Source: Bacteroidota bacterium
GTDB lineage: Bacteria; Bacteroidota; Ignavibacteria; Kryptoniales; JAKASW01
NCBI GenBank assembly: GCA_021789755.1
Contig: JAJYJD010000096.1
Span: 1-11,560, forward strand
Reading direction: 5' to 3'
Length of the DNA stretch: 11,560 bases
In this document: piece by piece, positions 1-7,649 of the stretch
How the letters are laid out: every line of letters begins with the position of its first letter
Position numbering within the stretch: position 1 is the first letter of the stretch
Made by a program: the position numbers and the translations under genes
The notes under the pieces: model-generated
What the model saw: the letters and a program-made list of their open reading frames with translations, nothing else
What the model was told of the DNA's origin: nothing
Databases searched by the model: none

Positions 1-2410
1 TCGCATCCATCGTCACGACGTTGCTGCTGACTGAATATTTGATTATGATATCCGTCGAGTGATCGGCGTGGTAATCGAAATAGACTCCCTTGCTCGTAGT
101 GGTGACGGAGGATTTCGTCACGGAGACGGTGATCATATTGTTTCCGTCGGTCAGGGGCAAGAGCGCGGAAAGCAAACCAGAAGCTACGTTGACTGTGGTG
201 TCGTGTACCGCGCCGTTGTTTGTAACCTGCACGGTTGCGCTTGTGATGGAGGAATCACTCACCGTGGCATACACCCTGACGGTATCTTCATACCAGTCGC
301 CACCGCCCGTCAGCAATTTTACCAGCGGCCTGTTGGCTAGAGCCGAGCTGATCTGAGCAGGTGTAATCGCGGCTACTCCGCGCCCTTCAGTGCCGATCAC
401 AGCCAGATGCGGCGCACCGATGTTGAAACCGCCAATGTAGTCGGACAGGAGCCTGTGCTGAATGTCGACATTGCCCATGAAGGCAAGATCATAAACGTAA
501 GGGTTGTCCTGCTGAGGCGCCACGCTGATCGCTCCGCTCGTATTTCCGAAGAAAGTGTACCCGGCGAAATACCACTTCCCCGCAAACGAGCCGAGAACAC
601 TTTCCAGGTCGGAAAGCGCGACAGCGAAACGAAACTGGGACGTGGACTCAGCGTTGCTATTGACAGATATCGCGGCTCCTTTCGTCAAGGGCGACCTGGC
701 GACGTACAATACGTTATCCATCGTATCGAGTTTTGTGGAAGTCGGGGCAGCGATGATCATATAGACGCCCTTATTATTCCATTCAGGGACCCGCATGTCG
801 ACGGCGGGAAGCGCGTTGACGAAATCTCCCTGCTTGAGTGAGTTCGTGATCTCGAGTGCAAATCGCGTGTAGTCGTCAACAGCGGCCATGTCGACCGTAA
901 ACTCCAGTGAATCGTTCGTGGCGTTCGTTGTGAGATGGATGTCCTGCAAGTCTCCCGCATGAGGAGTTACTCCCTGCGGATAGACATATCCGCCTGCACC
1001 GTCGTCGTCGTTTTGTCCGTCGACATAATAGTAACCAGTGTTTGGCTGGTAGACGCCGAAAGTCAGGTAACGATCGGTTGCATGGTTTCCGTCGAGGTCA
1101 GCGCCTGTGAAGCGCACGACGTGCCTCCCGACGGCTGGGGTCGCGACGACGGCATTTATGGCAAACCCATTCGTTAGTGAGTCCACGGTACGCGGTATCT
1201 CACTCCCGTCATAATACACATGGATGCTATTTGTGTCTATAACTGTACCACTATCATTTTCAGTGATGACCGCGCCGATATTCACTGAACTTACCGGCGA
1301 CCAGAAAATCCGACCCTGGACAGGCTGGGTTGCTTCGAGAAGCGGATCCGGATTAATTGTCTTCACGACATACGGAGCGTAGTCAGGGCCGAGATTGGGG
1401 TTGTCAGGATCGGCCAGGTAGGCTGTGGCAGCGCTTGCGCCCTTCAGTATATATTGATAATCGGAGATTTGCTTCCCGACCGGGAGCATCTCGTTTATCC
1501 TGAAAATTCCATCCGAGTCTGGGCCGGTAAGCGGGTCCGCACCAAAAAAGTTGAACGGCCCCTGGATAGATACCGCACTTATGCTGTCCCCGAGAAATTT
1601 CAGATTTGGACTGTAGGGATCGAAGACAAAAGTGTAAGGTGCGTTCGTGATTGCATTGGACACCGTGAATGTCGAAGAATCGGCCCCGACTTTGCCAATT
1701 CCGTTGGCCGCGCTCAGTTTAATGGAGTATGTCCCGGGAAGCATGGGGGTCGTAACAGGATATGAGAAGACACCCGTGGTGGAGTCAAAATAGGAGGAGC
1801 TATTGGGCACAAGCGTGCCGCCGATCGTCAGCTGGATACTTGATACGACAAGTTTGGTCGCACTCTCCGCCGAGATTCTGGCGGTCACCACGGGAGTCTT
1901 GTTATTGATGGTCGACCCGGTGAGCGGGTAAAGGTTGCAGATCGCAGGATCGGTAACATGCAAAATGGAGTTGTTGTTGTTCGATGCGTCATACCTCGCG
2001 TCCAGAGGATCGGGGAACCAGTTAACGATCGTAGTGTCGCCCCCGGAGATGTAGTAAGTGACAAATTTGTACTCGTAGCCCCCCGGTGCCAATGGCACCG
2101 TTGTAGTCCACGTGTCGTTGCCGACATTCTGCATCTGGTAAGGGTGGCGGTTATAGTAGGCACCCCAGTTATTGAACGTACCGTTAAGTCCTACACCCGT
2201 TTCACCCGCCTGAAGTTTATGGACGAAGACAAAGGTGATAGGAACACCCGAAGAATCGAGCTGGGCGTAAACCTTCAGAGGATAGACGGAGATCAGAACC
2301 AGGGTTGTCGCAAATAAAGTACGCAAAATGAGGTTCAGCCATTTATTCTGTGTGGAACTTGTATTCTGTGCCATGGTAGGTCCGTGTTTTTCTGCCAATC
2401 TGAGGTTCAT
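1..2410 (-). CDS. Large secreted multimodular alpha-glucan-related protein, N-terminal 803 residues (3' end beyond window)
   Basis: An uninterrupted reading frame runs from ATG at 2410 to the left edge with no stop, giving 803 residues. I chose this start because AAAGGAGG lies 8 nt upstream; a second in-frame ATG at 2374 lacks such a site. Residues about 24-49 form a signal peptide ending V-Y-A before Q50. Residues 57-150 resemble a CBM48/AMPK glycogen-binding E-set domain (GLNGTFNNWG, then GGYEYKFV and a W-F-P-D-P end). Residues 160-250 look Ig-like. Residues 258-350 look like a second, degenerate E-set module (IQGPFNFFG, YLADPDNPN), and 366-455 like another Ig-like domain. Residues 460-650 resemble the DOMON-like C domain of glucodextranase (DGQNDDDGAGGYVYP), and 697-780 its B domain. 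These modules usually accompany GH13 or GH15 catalytic domains, so a hydrolase domain may lie beyond the edge. None is visible here, and a purely binding protein remains possible. Confidence 0.85.
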   Translation of the reverse strand, partial: MNLRLAEKHGPTMAQNTSSTQNKWLNLILRTLFATTLVLISVYPLKVYAQLDSSGVPITFVFVHKLQAGETGVGLNGTFNNWGAYYNRHPYQMQNVGNDTWTTTVPLAPGGYEYKFVTYYISGGDTTIVNWFPDPLDARYDASNNNNSILHVTDPAICNLYPLTGSTINNKTPVVTARISAESATKLVVSSIQLTIGGTLVPNSSSYFDSTTGVFSYPVTTPMLPGTYSIKLSAANGIGKVGADSSTFTVSNAITNAPYTFVFDPYSPNLKFLGDSISAVSIQGPFNFFGADPLTGPDSDGIFRINEMLPVGKQISDYQYILKGASAATAYLADPDNPNLGPDYAPYVVKTINPDPLLEATQPVQGRIFWSPVSSVNIGAVITENDSGTVIDTNSIHVYYDGSEIPRTVDSLTNGFAINAVVATPAVGRHVVRFTGADLDGNHATDRYLTFGVYQPNTGYYYVDGQNDDDGAGGYVYPQGVTPHAGDLQDIHLTTNATNDSLEFTVDMAAVDDYTRFALEITNSLKQGDFVNALPAVDMRVPEWNNKGVYMIIAAPTSTKLDTMDNVLYVARSPLTKGAAISVNSNAESTSQFRFAVALSDLESVLGSFAGKWYFAGYTFFGNTSGAISVAPQQDNPYVYDLAFMGNVDIQHRLLSDYIGGFNIGAPHLAVIGTEGRGVAAITPAQISSALANRPLVKLLTGGGDWYEDTVRVYATVSDSSITSATVQVTNNGAVHDTTVNVASGLLSALLPLTDGNNMITVSVTKSSVTTTSKGVYFDYHADHSTDIIIKYSVSSNVVTMDA

Positions 2411-2418
2411 CTCACTGT

Positions 2419-2426
2419 CCTCCTTT
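2419..2426 (-). promoter_or_regulatory. Shine-Dalgarno site deciding the start of the left-edge gene
   Basis: Reads AAAGGAGG on the minus strand, 8 nt before the ATG at 2408-2410. It favours this start over the ATG 36 nt further in (2374) and adds 12 residues before the signal peptide. Confidence 0.8.
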
Positions 2427-2445
2427 AACTCATTTTACAATTAAT

Positions 2446-2504
2446 CAAGCGGTGCGACGCCTAACTGCAATTAAGATGCAGCTGCAATTGAGGTCGCACG
2501 CTTG
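2446..2504 (-). other. Long imperfect hairpin in the 222-nt intergenic spacer
   Basis: CAAGC-G-GTGCGAC at 2446-2458 pairs with GTCGCAC-GCTTG at 2493-2504, leaving one bulged base. Inner pairing continues weakly (CTGC/GCAG types) towards a central loop. No T-run follows on the minus strand, so it is not a standard intrinsic terminator. It ends 36 nt before the ATG at 2410, in the probable leader. The inner GATGCAGCT (2475-2483) is also complementary to AGCTGCATC at 2521-2529, which allows an alternative fold. CTGCAATT occurs twice (2465-2472 and 2482-2489). The structure is visible; a regulatory role is inferred. The rest of the spacer (2505-2632) shows nothing recognisable. Confidence 0.45.
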
Positions 2505-2632
2505 CCCATGTGAAAGAGAAAGCTGCATCTCAATTTCAAACCAAGAATAGCCGCCAAAATTGTTCTCTTACTTTCTACGGTGTCTATCGCATCATCCGCG
2601 CAGGTAAAGCCTTCCGACACAGATGACACGAC

Positions 2633-5338
2633 TTATTTCATCAACAACATTTTCCTTGTCAAGCTACGGCCGTCTGCTTCGAGTCTGTAAAAATAGATTC
2701 CGCTCGCGAGTCGTGCGCCGTCAAAATTTATTTCATGACTGCCGGCTTGCTGTTCTCCGGAAATGAGAGTGGCCACAACCCGGCCTAGTATATCGTAGAT
2801 TCTCAACGCGACATAGCTGCGTTTCGGAATCGAGTAACTGATGACAGTTGTCGGATTGAATGGGTTTGGATAGTTTTGCTGAAGCCCGAAACTCAAAGGG
2901 ATATCATTCGCCGCCGACACCGACTGGATAACAGATGCCGTTGCCATGACCGTATCGACGGGCCGGGCGCCGTTGTGCAGAAATATCAGCACAGCGTTAT
3001 GATCTCCAGCCGAGTTTTTCCTCAGACTGACACTGAACGTCACACTGTCGTTCGGCGCAACTTCTGCGAAAGATGGGCTTACACTGAACACACTGTCGGT
3101 AGATACTATCGCGGAAATTCTCAGGTCTCCACCCCCGGTGTTTCGCACGACCACGCTATCGGAAGAAACGACATTTGAAGCAACGGTTCCAAGCGCCAGC
3201 ATCACTGGACTGGCCTGAAAAACCGGCGGGTTGTTCAGACCATTATCACCCGCATTCCCAGCGGCTGCAAAATAGCTTTGCGGCGCTCCGCCCACCGTGG
3301 TGAAATTCCCACCCAGGTATACTTGATGATCGTAATAGGAAAGACCAATGGACAACACGTCGGAGTTCAAGTCAGGATTCCATGCTGTGGCTCCACCGGT
3401 AGTCGCATTAACTGCGGCAACGCCAACCCTTGACGCGGATCCGATGTTCGAGAAGTATCCTCCCGCATAGACGACGTCCCCGCTCGATGTGATCGAATAG
3501 ACTGCAGCATCAGGGGCTGGATTCCAAGCCGTTGCCGCGCCGGTGACAGTATCGAGTGCCGCTATGTAATTGCGCGCAACTCCGCCGATGTGTGTGAATC
3601 CTCCCCCTGCATATACGACACTTTTGGAGACCATTAGTGCTGCCACAAAGTCATCGGCGCCAGGGTTCCACTTTGTGACAGCGCCGCTTTCCGGATCGAC
3701 CGCGGCTGCGTTCATTCGCAGACTGTCTCCCACTTTATTGAAGAATCCTCCGATGTAAACGACGTTAGCCGCCGGCGCAACGGATTCAACCAGGTTGTCC
3801 GGATTGGGATTCCAGGAAGTTGCCAGACCTGTACGATCGTCCAACGCCGCAAGAAAATTCCTCGATGCTCCTCCGACGAAAGTGAATCCTCCACAAACAT
3901 AGACAACGTTTCCTGAGAGAGCGATTGCGTTCACGCTGCTGTTGGCATTGGGTGACCAACTCGTCGGGTCCCCGGTGCTGTCGGACAGTGCTGCGATATA
4001 TTCTCTTGCTTGACTATTCACGGTCGTGAAATCACCGCCTATATATATCACACCCGCGCCCGGAACTATCGCAGAGATCGCTCCGTTGGTCTGCGGGCTC
4101 CACGGCAACAGAGCTCCCGTCGCGGCGTCGACGGCCGCAAGGTTGTTCCGTGATTCGCCGCCGATGCTTCCAAAGCTTCCGCCGGTATATATCGAATCAC
4201 CTTTAACTGCGAGAGAATAAATAATCCCGTCGGCATCCGGGTTCCATCCCGCGACGACAGAACCGGTATTAGGATCGACCGCAGCGATCCTGTTGCGGGG
4301 GACACCACCGACCGTTACAAAATTCCCTCCAAGGTAGACGATACCGTTGGATATCCCTATCGCGGTCACGTACCCGTTGGGATTAGGATTCCAGCTCGTC
4401 GGCACTCCCGTCGCCGAATCGATTGCTGCGAGACCATTACGAGTTTGACCGCCGACGGTGCTGAAGAAACCTCCGACGTACACAAGCCCGCCGTTGAGCC
4501 TGATGGCAAACACGTAACTGCTCGGAGCAGGATTCCAGCTGGTGGCCGACCCGGTCAGCTTGTCCACCGATCCGAGACAATATCGGGAGGCACCGCCGAT
4601 TGACGTGAAACCGCCGCCGACGTAGACCGAGTTCCCTGAGACGGCAATGCTATAAACACTGCCGACCGGGTTCGGTGCCCAGCCGGTCACAGCACCCGTT
4701 ATATCGTCGATCGCTGCCAGGTTGCTTCGTTGTGCACCGCCCACGTGAGCGAAGCTTCCACCGACGTAAACGTCTCCACCGGAAACTTGCAGAGTATTCA
4801 CCGAACCGTCGGTTGCGAGGCTCCAACCTCTGACGGAAGCTCTGCTCAGATCAAGCGCAACCAAATTGCTGTCGACTTGCCCGTTAACGTGGGCAAAGGT
4901 GCCGCCTACGTATACTGTGCTTTCCGAGACGGCAATAGCTGTTACCTGCCCGTCCAGGTTAAAATTCCATTTAGGATCGAGACTACCGTCCTGCAATACG
5001 TGGGCGAAATTTGCCATCGATGTATTGCCAGGCACAGTGAATTGGCCGCCGATAAAGTATCCTCCCGCACTGTCCGGACAAACAACCCTGACCGTCCCGC
5101 TTATATGGGTCGTGGGAATATATTTCCCCTCCGAATCCAATCCCGCGAATCCCCCGGTAGCGGGGCTTACATAATTAAAATTGCCGCCTATAAAGATCGT
5201 CTTCCCGAACGGCGTCACCGCGTCCACTTCGCCGTTCGTGACAATCGTGCTCACAGCCGATGTTTGCGCGGCAGCTTCAAAATAGACCATCAGGAGAAGG
5301 GGGAACAAGATCCTGAGGCTTGTATTTATTTTCTTCAT
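2633..5338 (-). CDS. T9SS-secreted 14-repeat beta-propeller-like surface protein
   Basis: The 901-residue product starts MKKINTSLRIL and has a clear signal peptide cleaved after about A-A-A-Q. I preferred ATG at 5338 because the signal peptide begins there. A GTG at 5359 would add seven residues and overlap the upstream stop codon by 4 nt (GTGA); neither start has a strong ribosome binding site. Residues about 47-703 hold 14 tandem units of 48 residues: V-Y-x-G-G-x-F, then G-G-x-x-R-N, L-A-A-x-D, T-G-x-x-T-x-W-N-P. They resemble delta-60/YVTN-type propeller repeats, and 14 units could make two seven-bladed propellers. Next comes an Ig-like domain of the choice-of-anchor-D/Hydin kind (about 710-805). 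The last 83 residues are a T9SS type A sorting domain (QNYPNPFNPTT to K-M-L-L-M-K). No catalytic motif is visible. Directly following the GH66 gene, it may bind or present glucan on the surface, but that is inference. Confidence 0.9.
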   Translation of the reverse strand: MKKINTSLRILFPLLLMVYFEAAAQTSAVSTIVTNGEVDAVTPFGKTIFIGGNFNYVSPATGGFAGLDSEGKYIPTTHISGTVRVVCPDSAGGYFIGGQFTVPGNTSMANFAHVLQDGSLDPKWNFNLDGQVTAIAVSESTVYVGGTFAHVNGQVDSNLVALDLSRASVRGWSLATDGSVNTLQVSGGDVYVGGSFAHVGGAQRSNLAAIDDITGAVTGWAPNPVGSVYSIAVSGNSVYVGGGFTSIGGASRYCLGSVDKLTGSATSWNPAPSSYVFAIRLNGGLVYVGGFFSTVGGQTRNGLAAIDSATGVPTSWNPNPNGYVTAIGISNGIVYLGGNFVTVGGVPRNRIAAVDPNTGSVVAGWNPDADGIIYSLAVKGDSIYTGGSFGSIGGESRNNLAAVDAATGALLPWSPQTNGAISAIVPGAGVIYIGGDFTTVNSQAREYIAALSDSTGDPTSWSPNANSSVNAIALSGNVVYVCGGFTFVGGASRNFLAALDDRTGLATSWNPNPDNLVESVAPAANVVYIGGFFNKVGDSLRMNAAAVDPESGAVTKWNPGADDFVAALMVSKSVVYAGGGFTHIGGVARNYIAALDTVTGAATAWNPAPDAAVYSITSSGDVVYAGGYFSNIGSASRVGVAAVNATTGGATAWNPDLNSDVLSIGLSYYDHQVYLGGNFTTVGGAPQSYFAAAGNAGDNGLNNPPVFQASPVMLALGTVASNVVSSDSVVVRNTGGGDLRISAIVSTDSVFSVSPSFAEVAPNDSVTFSVSLRKNSAGDHNAVLIFLHNGARPVDTVMATASVIQSVSAANDIPLSFGLQQNYPNPFNPTTVISYSIPKRSYVALRIYDILGRVVATLISGEQQAGSHEINFDGARLASGIYFYRLEADGRSLTRKMLLMK
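3230..5200 (-). repeat. Fourteen tandem 144-bp coding repeats (48-residue units)
   Basis: The encoded units begin with T/V/I-(Y/F)-x-G-G-x-F. Ten of the thirteen complete units are exactly 48 residues; the others are 47 (unit 1), 49 (unit 7) and 50 (unit 13), and the fourteenth is truncated after about 31. Units 1-2 are the most diverged, and units 4-12 share the G-G-x-x-R and W-(N/S/A)-P positions best. The conserved G-G core is altered in unit 10 (VYVCGGF). Confidence 0.85.
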
Positions 5339-5355
5339 ATTAAAATCGAACGTCG

Positions 5356-7497
5356 TCACTTCATCAGAACCATCTTCATTGAAGAAAAATACCGGTCTGC
5401 CCGCATCGTACAGATGTACAAACCGCTGCTCACGCGAGATCCGTCGAACGTGATTTCGTGAAAACCGCCGCTCACAAAACCGTCGACAAGCGTTGCTACC
5501 TTCTGCCCGAGTACATTATATACATCTATCTTTACGTTGCTCCCGAAAGGGACGTTGTATCCGATAGTGGTTTGAGGATTGAAGGGATTCGGATAGTTCT
5601 GCCCGAGGGAGAATGAACCCGGCAATTCGTTCCGACCGGAACGAATTGAACTCACGGTCGTGTCGAACTGAATGACCACCATTCCCCAATAGAGAAGATC
5701 CGGGACAGTAAAGGATACTGAAGTTCCCGACTGCGTGAAAGGGAGATTAACGGGAGAGCCGCCGTAAAAGTCGGGTGAAGCAGTCCAGATTTTTACAATC
5801 TTACTCCCGGACACAAAACTGAATGTCAAGTCGGACAGAGTATCGGGAGCCGCCTGGGTACCATACCTGTCGCGCCAAGCCATAGAGTTAGCCTTCAAGA
5901 AGTTAACCAGGTTCAACACAACCAGGCTGTCCTTCATAGTCACAGAGTTCCAAAGGCTGCCCAACGCGGGCTGAGACGTGAGACTGATGGAAGCTGATCC
6001 CATTTCGCCCGAGACGGGCAGAAAAGCAGCTCTCTCTCCATCACGCAGCAGGTTTTCATAAGCGACCATAAAGTCGTAGTAGTGAACAAGGGCCTGCTGC
6101 AACGAAGGGCTCATTTGGAGTTTCGCTGTCGGGAAGTATTCGTTGGAAAGCATGTGTTCACCGAGTTCGAGGTGGTCGCCGCCTGACGCGAAAATGACTG
6201 CGTCGGTAAGCAGCACCCCCGGAGTATTGAAATAGCCGCCCGACAAATTGTAGTCCATATAAGCTGCAAGGACGGTCCTTAGCCGGTTATTGCTGTATGT
6301 CGAGTTATCCCCAATGATTTGAGTCAGGTCACCGTATGTGCTGTCGGGGTCCCAAACCTCGGTGTAAAGGAAGTCCACATTAGTGCTTGCGATCTGAGAC
6401 TGCCCGTATTGTCCGACTGCATTCATGACAAGATCCACATTCAACTGCGACCTGGCATCTGTGAGGAATGATGAAAACGAGCCCGCAACATCGACCGGTT
6501 GACCGGCATAGTTCCAGGAAGAGCCAAGGTATCCGAGTTGATCCACGTGCCAGCCGTCAAAAGGAATTGCGAGAAAAACTTTTCGTTCCTGTGCAAAGAT
6601 ATAGTTTTTCCAATCGCTGTTGCTCGGGTCCATTATATACAGGTTGCTTGCCCACCCGCTGGGTAAAGCGTAGAATAGGCGCGACTGATGATTTGTATCC
6701 TGGTAAAGGCTCCAGGAGGTGTTGACGCCGTCTTGATATGCGTTCGCGTAAGCGCCGTAAAGAAGGTTGTAATTCATAGCCTTCATGCCTCTCTGGTGCG
6801 CGGCGTCAATGTATCCTTCGACCGTCGACAGATAGTTGGTGCGATTCGCTATATCATTCCAGGTCGGGCTTGGACTTTGCACTGTTCCCGCGAGAGGCTC
6901 GTTGTGTTTGTACTGCCAGTCGTAAAACTGGAGACCGTTTATGTGATATCGGTTCAAAACTGTTATCGTGCTGTCGATGGAGCTTTGTGACATGTTAGGA
7001 TAGCTCGAAAGAAAACCGTAGCGCGGAAATTTGCTCCAATCGGACGACACATCAAGTGCAATATCGGAATAATCCAAAAGAGTTCCGGAATCGATCAGAT
7101 AGAGCTGTATCATGTAACCCCGGTAGTCAGTCTGGGGCACCTGCCATACCCATGAAACACTGTCTGCGTTCTGGACCTGCAGTGTGTCACTCCCCACAAG
7201 ACTGTCCAGGTGTTCGTAGGCCGCCACAAGAGTTTTACCCGCGACTTGCTGCTTGAACGCAACGGTAAACTGGACTGCACCGAGCGGATCGTAGCGTGCC
7301 TTGTCGGTCGATACGGATTGGAACCACAACCCTTGCTGCGCGCCTACATATGGGTTGGATTGGGCTTCCGCAGCCTGCATTACAGGCGACAGTAACCCAA
7401 CAATCACAGCCAGCAGTATTTGTATGTTCTTGCGAGTATTCACATTTAAGTCAGAATTTCCACGACGCGAGATCCCCTCCGTCCCGCATCGCGACAT
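5356..7497 (-). CDS. T9SS-secreted glycoside hydrolase family 66 enzyme (dextranase type)
   Basis: The 713-residue product has a signal peptide at about residues 22-45, an N-terminal Ig-like domain (52-150), and a GH66-like (beta/alpha)8 barrel from about 155 to 490. A beta-sandwich follows to 611, and the T9SS sorting domain is 629-713 (QNYPNPFNPQT). GH66 hydrolyses internal alpha-1,6 bonds of dextran (EC 3.2.1.11) or makes cycloisomaltooligosaccharides. Family landmarks are NGLQFYDWQYKHNEPL (187-202), FDGWHVDQLG (313-322) and FLYTEVW (376-382). By analogy with characterised GH66 enzymes, D319 is the likely nucleophile and E380 the acid/base. No CBM35-like insertion of the kind typical of cycloisomaltooligosaccharide glucanotransferases is evident, so a hydrolase is more likely. 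The start is uncertain: ATG at 7497 gives a long N-terminus with no good ribosome binding site, while GTG at 7443 would place a compact signal peptide at the very start. It heads the unit after the upstream terminator and leads into the propeller gene. Confidence 0.92.
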   Translation of the reverse strand: MSRCGTEGISRRGNSDLNVNTRKNIQILLAVIVGLLSPVMQAAEAQSNPYVGAQQGLWFQSVSTDKARYDPLGAVQFTVAFKQQVAGKTLVAAYEHLDSLVGSDTLQVQNADSVSWVWQVPQTDYRGYMIQLYLIDSGTLLDYSDIALDVSSDWSKFPRYGFLSSYPNMSQSSIDSTITVLNRYHINGLQFYDWQYKHNEPLAGTVQSPSPTWNDIANRTNYLSTVEGYIDAAHQRGMKAMNYNLLYGAYANAYQDGVNTSWSLYQDTNHQSRLFYALPSGWASNLYIMDPSNSDWKNYIFAQERKVFLAIPFDGWHVDQLGYLGSSWNYAGQPVDVAGSFSSFLTDARSQLNVDLVMNAVGQYGQSQIASTNVDFLYTEVWDPDSTYGDLTQIIGDNSTYSNNRLRTVLAAYMDYNLSGGYFNTPGVLLTDAVIFASGGDHLELGEHMLSNEYFPTAKLQMSPSLQQALVHYYDFMVAYENLLRDGERAAFLPVSGEMGSASISLTSQPALGSLWNSVTMKDSLVVLNLVNFLKANSMAWRDRYGTQAAPDTLSDLTFSFVSGSKIVKIWTASPDFYGGSPVNLPFTQSGTSVSFTVPDLLYWGMVVIQFDTTVSSIRSGRNELPGSFSLGQNYPNPFNPQTTIGYNVPFGSNVKIDVYNVLGQKVATLVDGFVSGGFHEITFDGSRVSSGLYICTMRADRYFSSMKMVLMK

Positions 7498-7537
7498 GCC
7501 GCCGGCACTTCAAGGCCAATCTGTGAAAGTCCCGAGT

Positions 7538-7552
7538 AACCGGTTGCATGCA
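7538..7552. promoter_or_regulatory. Operator-like palindromes upstream of the GH66 gene
   Basis: AACCGGTT (7538-7545) is a perfect 8-bp palindrome with a central CpG, within GTAACCGGTTGC (10 of 12 symmetric). It overlaps by one base a second palindrome, TGCATGCA (7545-7552). LacI-family repressors, which commonly control sugar-use genes, often bind sites with an A-A-x-C-G-x-T-T core. The site lies between the preceding terminator and the GH66 start, where a promoter must be. No regulator gene is in the window and I could not assign clear -35/-10 boxes. The sequence is certain, the function inferred. Confidence 0.4.
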
Positions 7553-7562
7553 GTTTTTTGAG

Positions 7563-7601
7563 AAAAAAATCTGCAGGCCCATGCGACTCCGGGCCTGCAG
7601 A
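7563..7601 (-). terminator. Intrinsic (Rho-independent) terminator after the three-module protein gene
   Basis: On the minus strand an 11-bp perfect stem (CTGCAGGCCC/GGGCCTGCAG plus one A:T pair; arms 7570-7580 and 7591-7601) closes a 10-nt loop and is followed at once by seven T residues (7563-7569). It lies about 50 nt past the stop codon at 7650. There is no T-run on the other side, so it works only for leftward transcription. It separates the 7650-11560 genes from the GH66 unit. Confidence 0.93.
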
Positions 7602-7649
7602 ATATCTACCTCTTGAACTTCATAATTAAGGAAATAATCCTCAGACGGA

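Noticed and set aside
407..841. 144-residue plus-strand open frame near the left edge
   Set aside because: The opposite strand is a continuous 803-codon frame with recognisable modules; this frame has no start signal or domain.
2580..2618. GTGTC/GACAC inverted repeat just after the propeller gene
   Set aside because: Only 5 bp arms with a long spacer and no T-run; too weak to call a terminator.
4730..5461. 243-residue open frame on the plus strand
   Set aside because: It lies opposite the repeat array of the propeller gene and the GH66 end. It has no ribosome binding site, low-complexity unrelated residues and no domain; it is a shadow produced by the regular codon pattern of the repeats.
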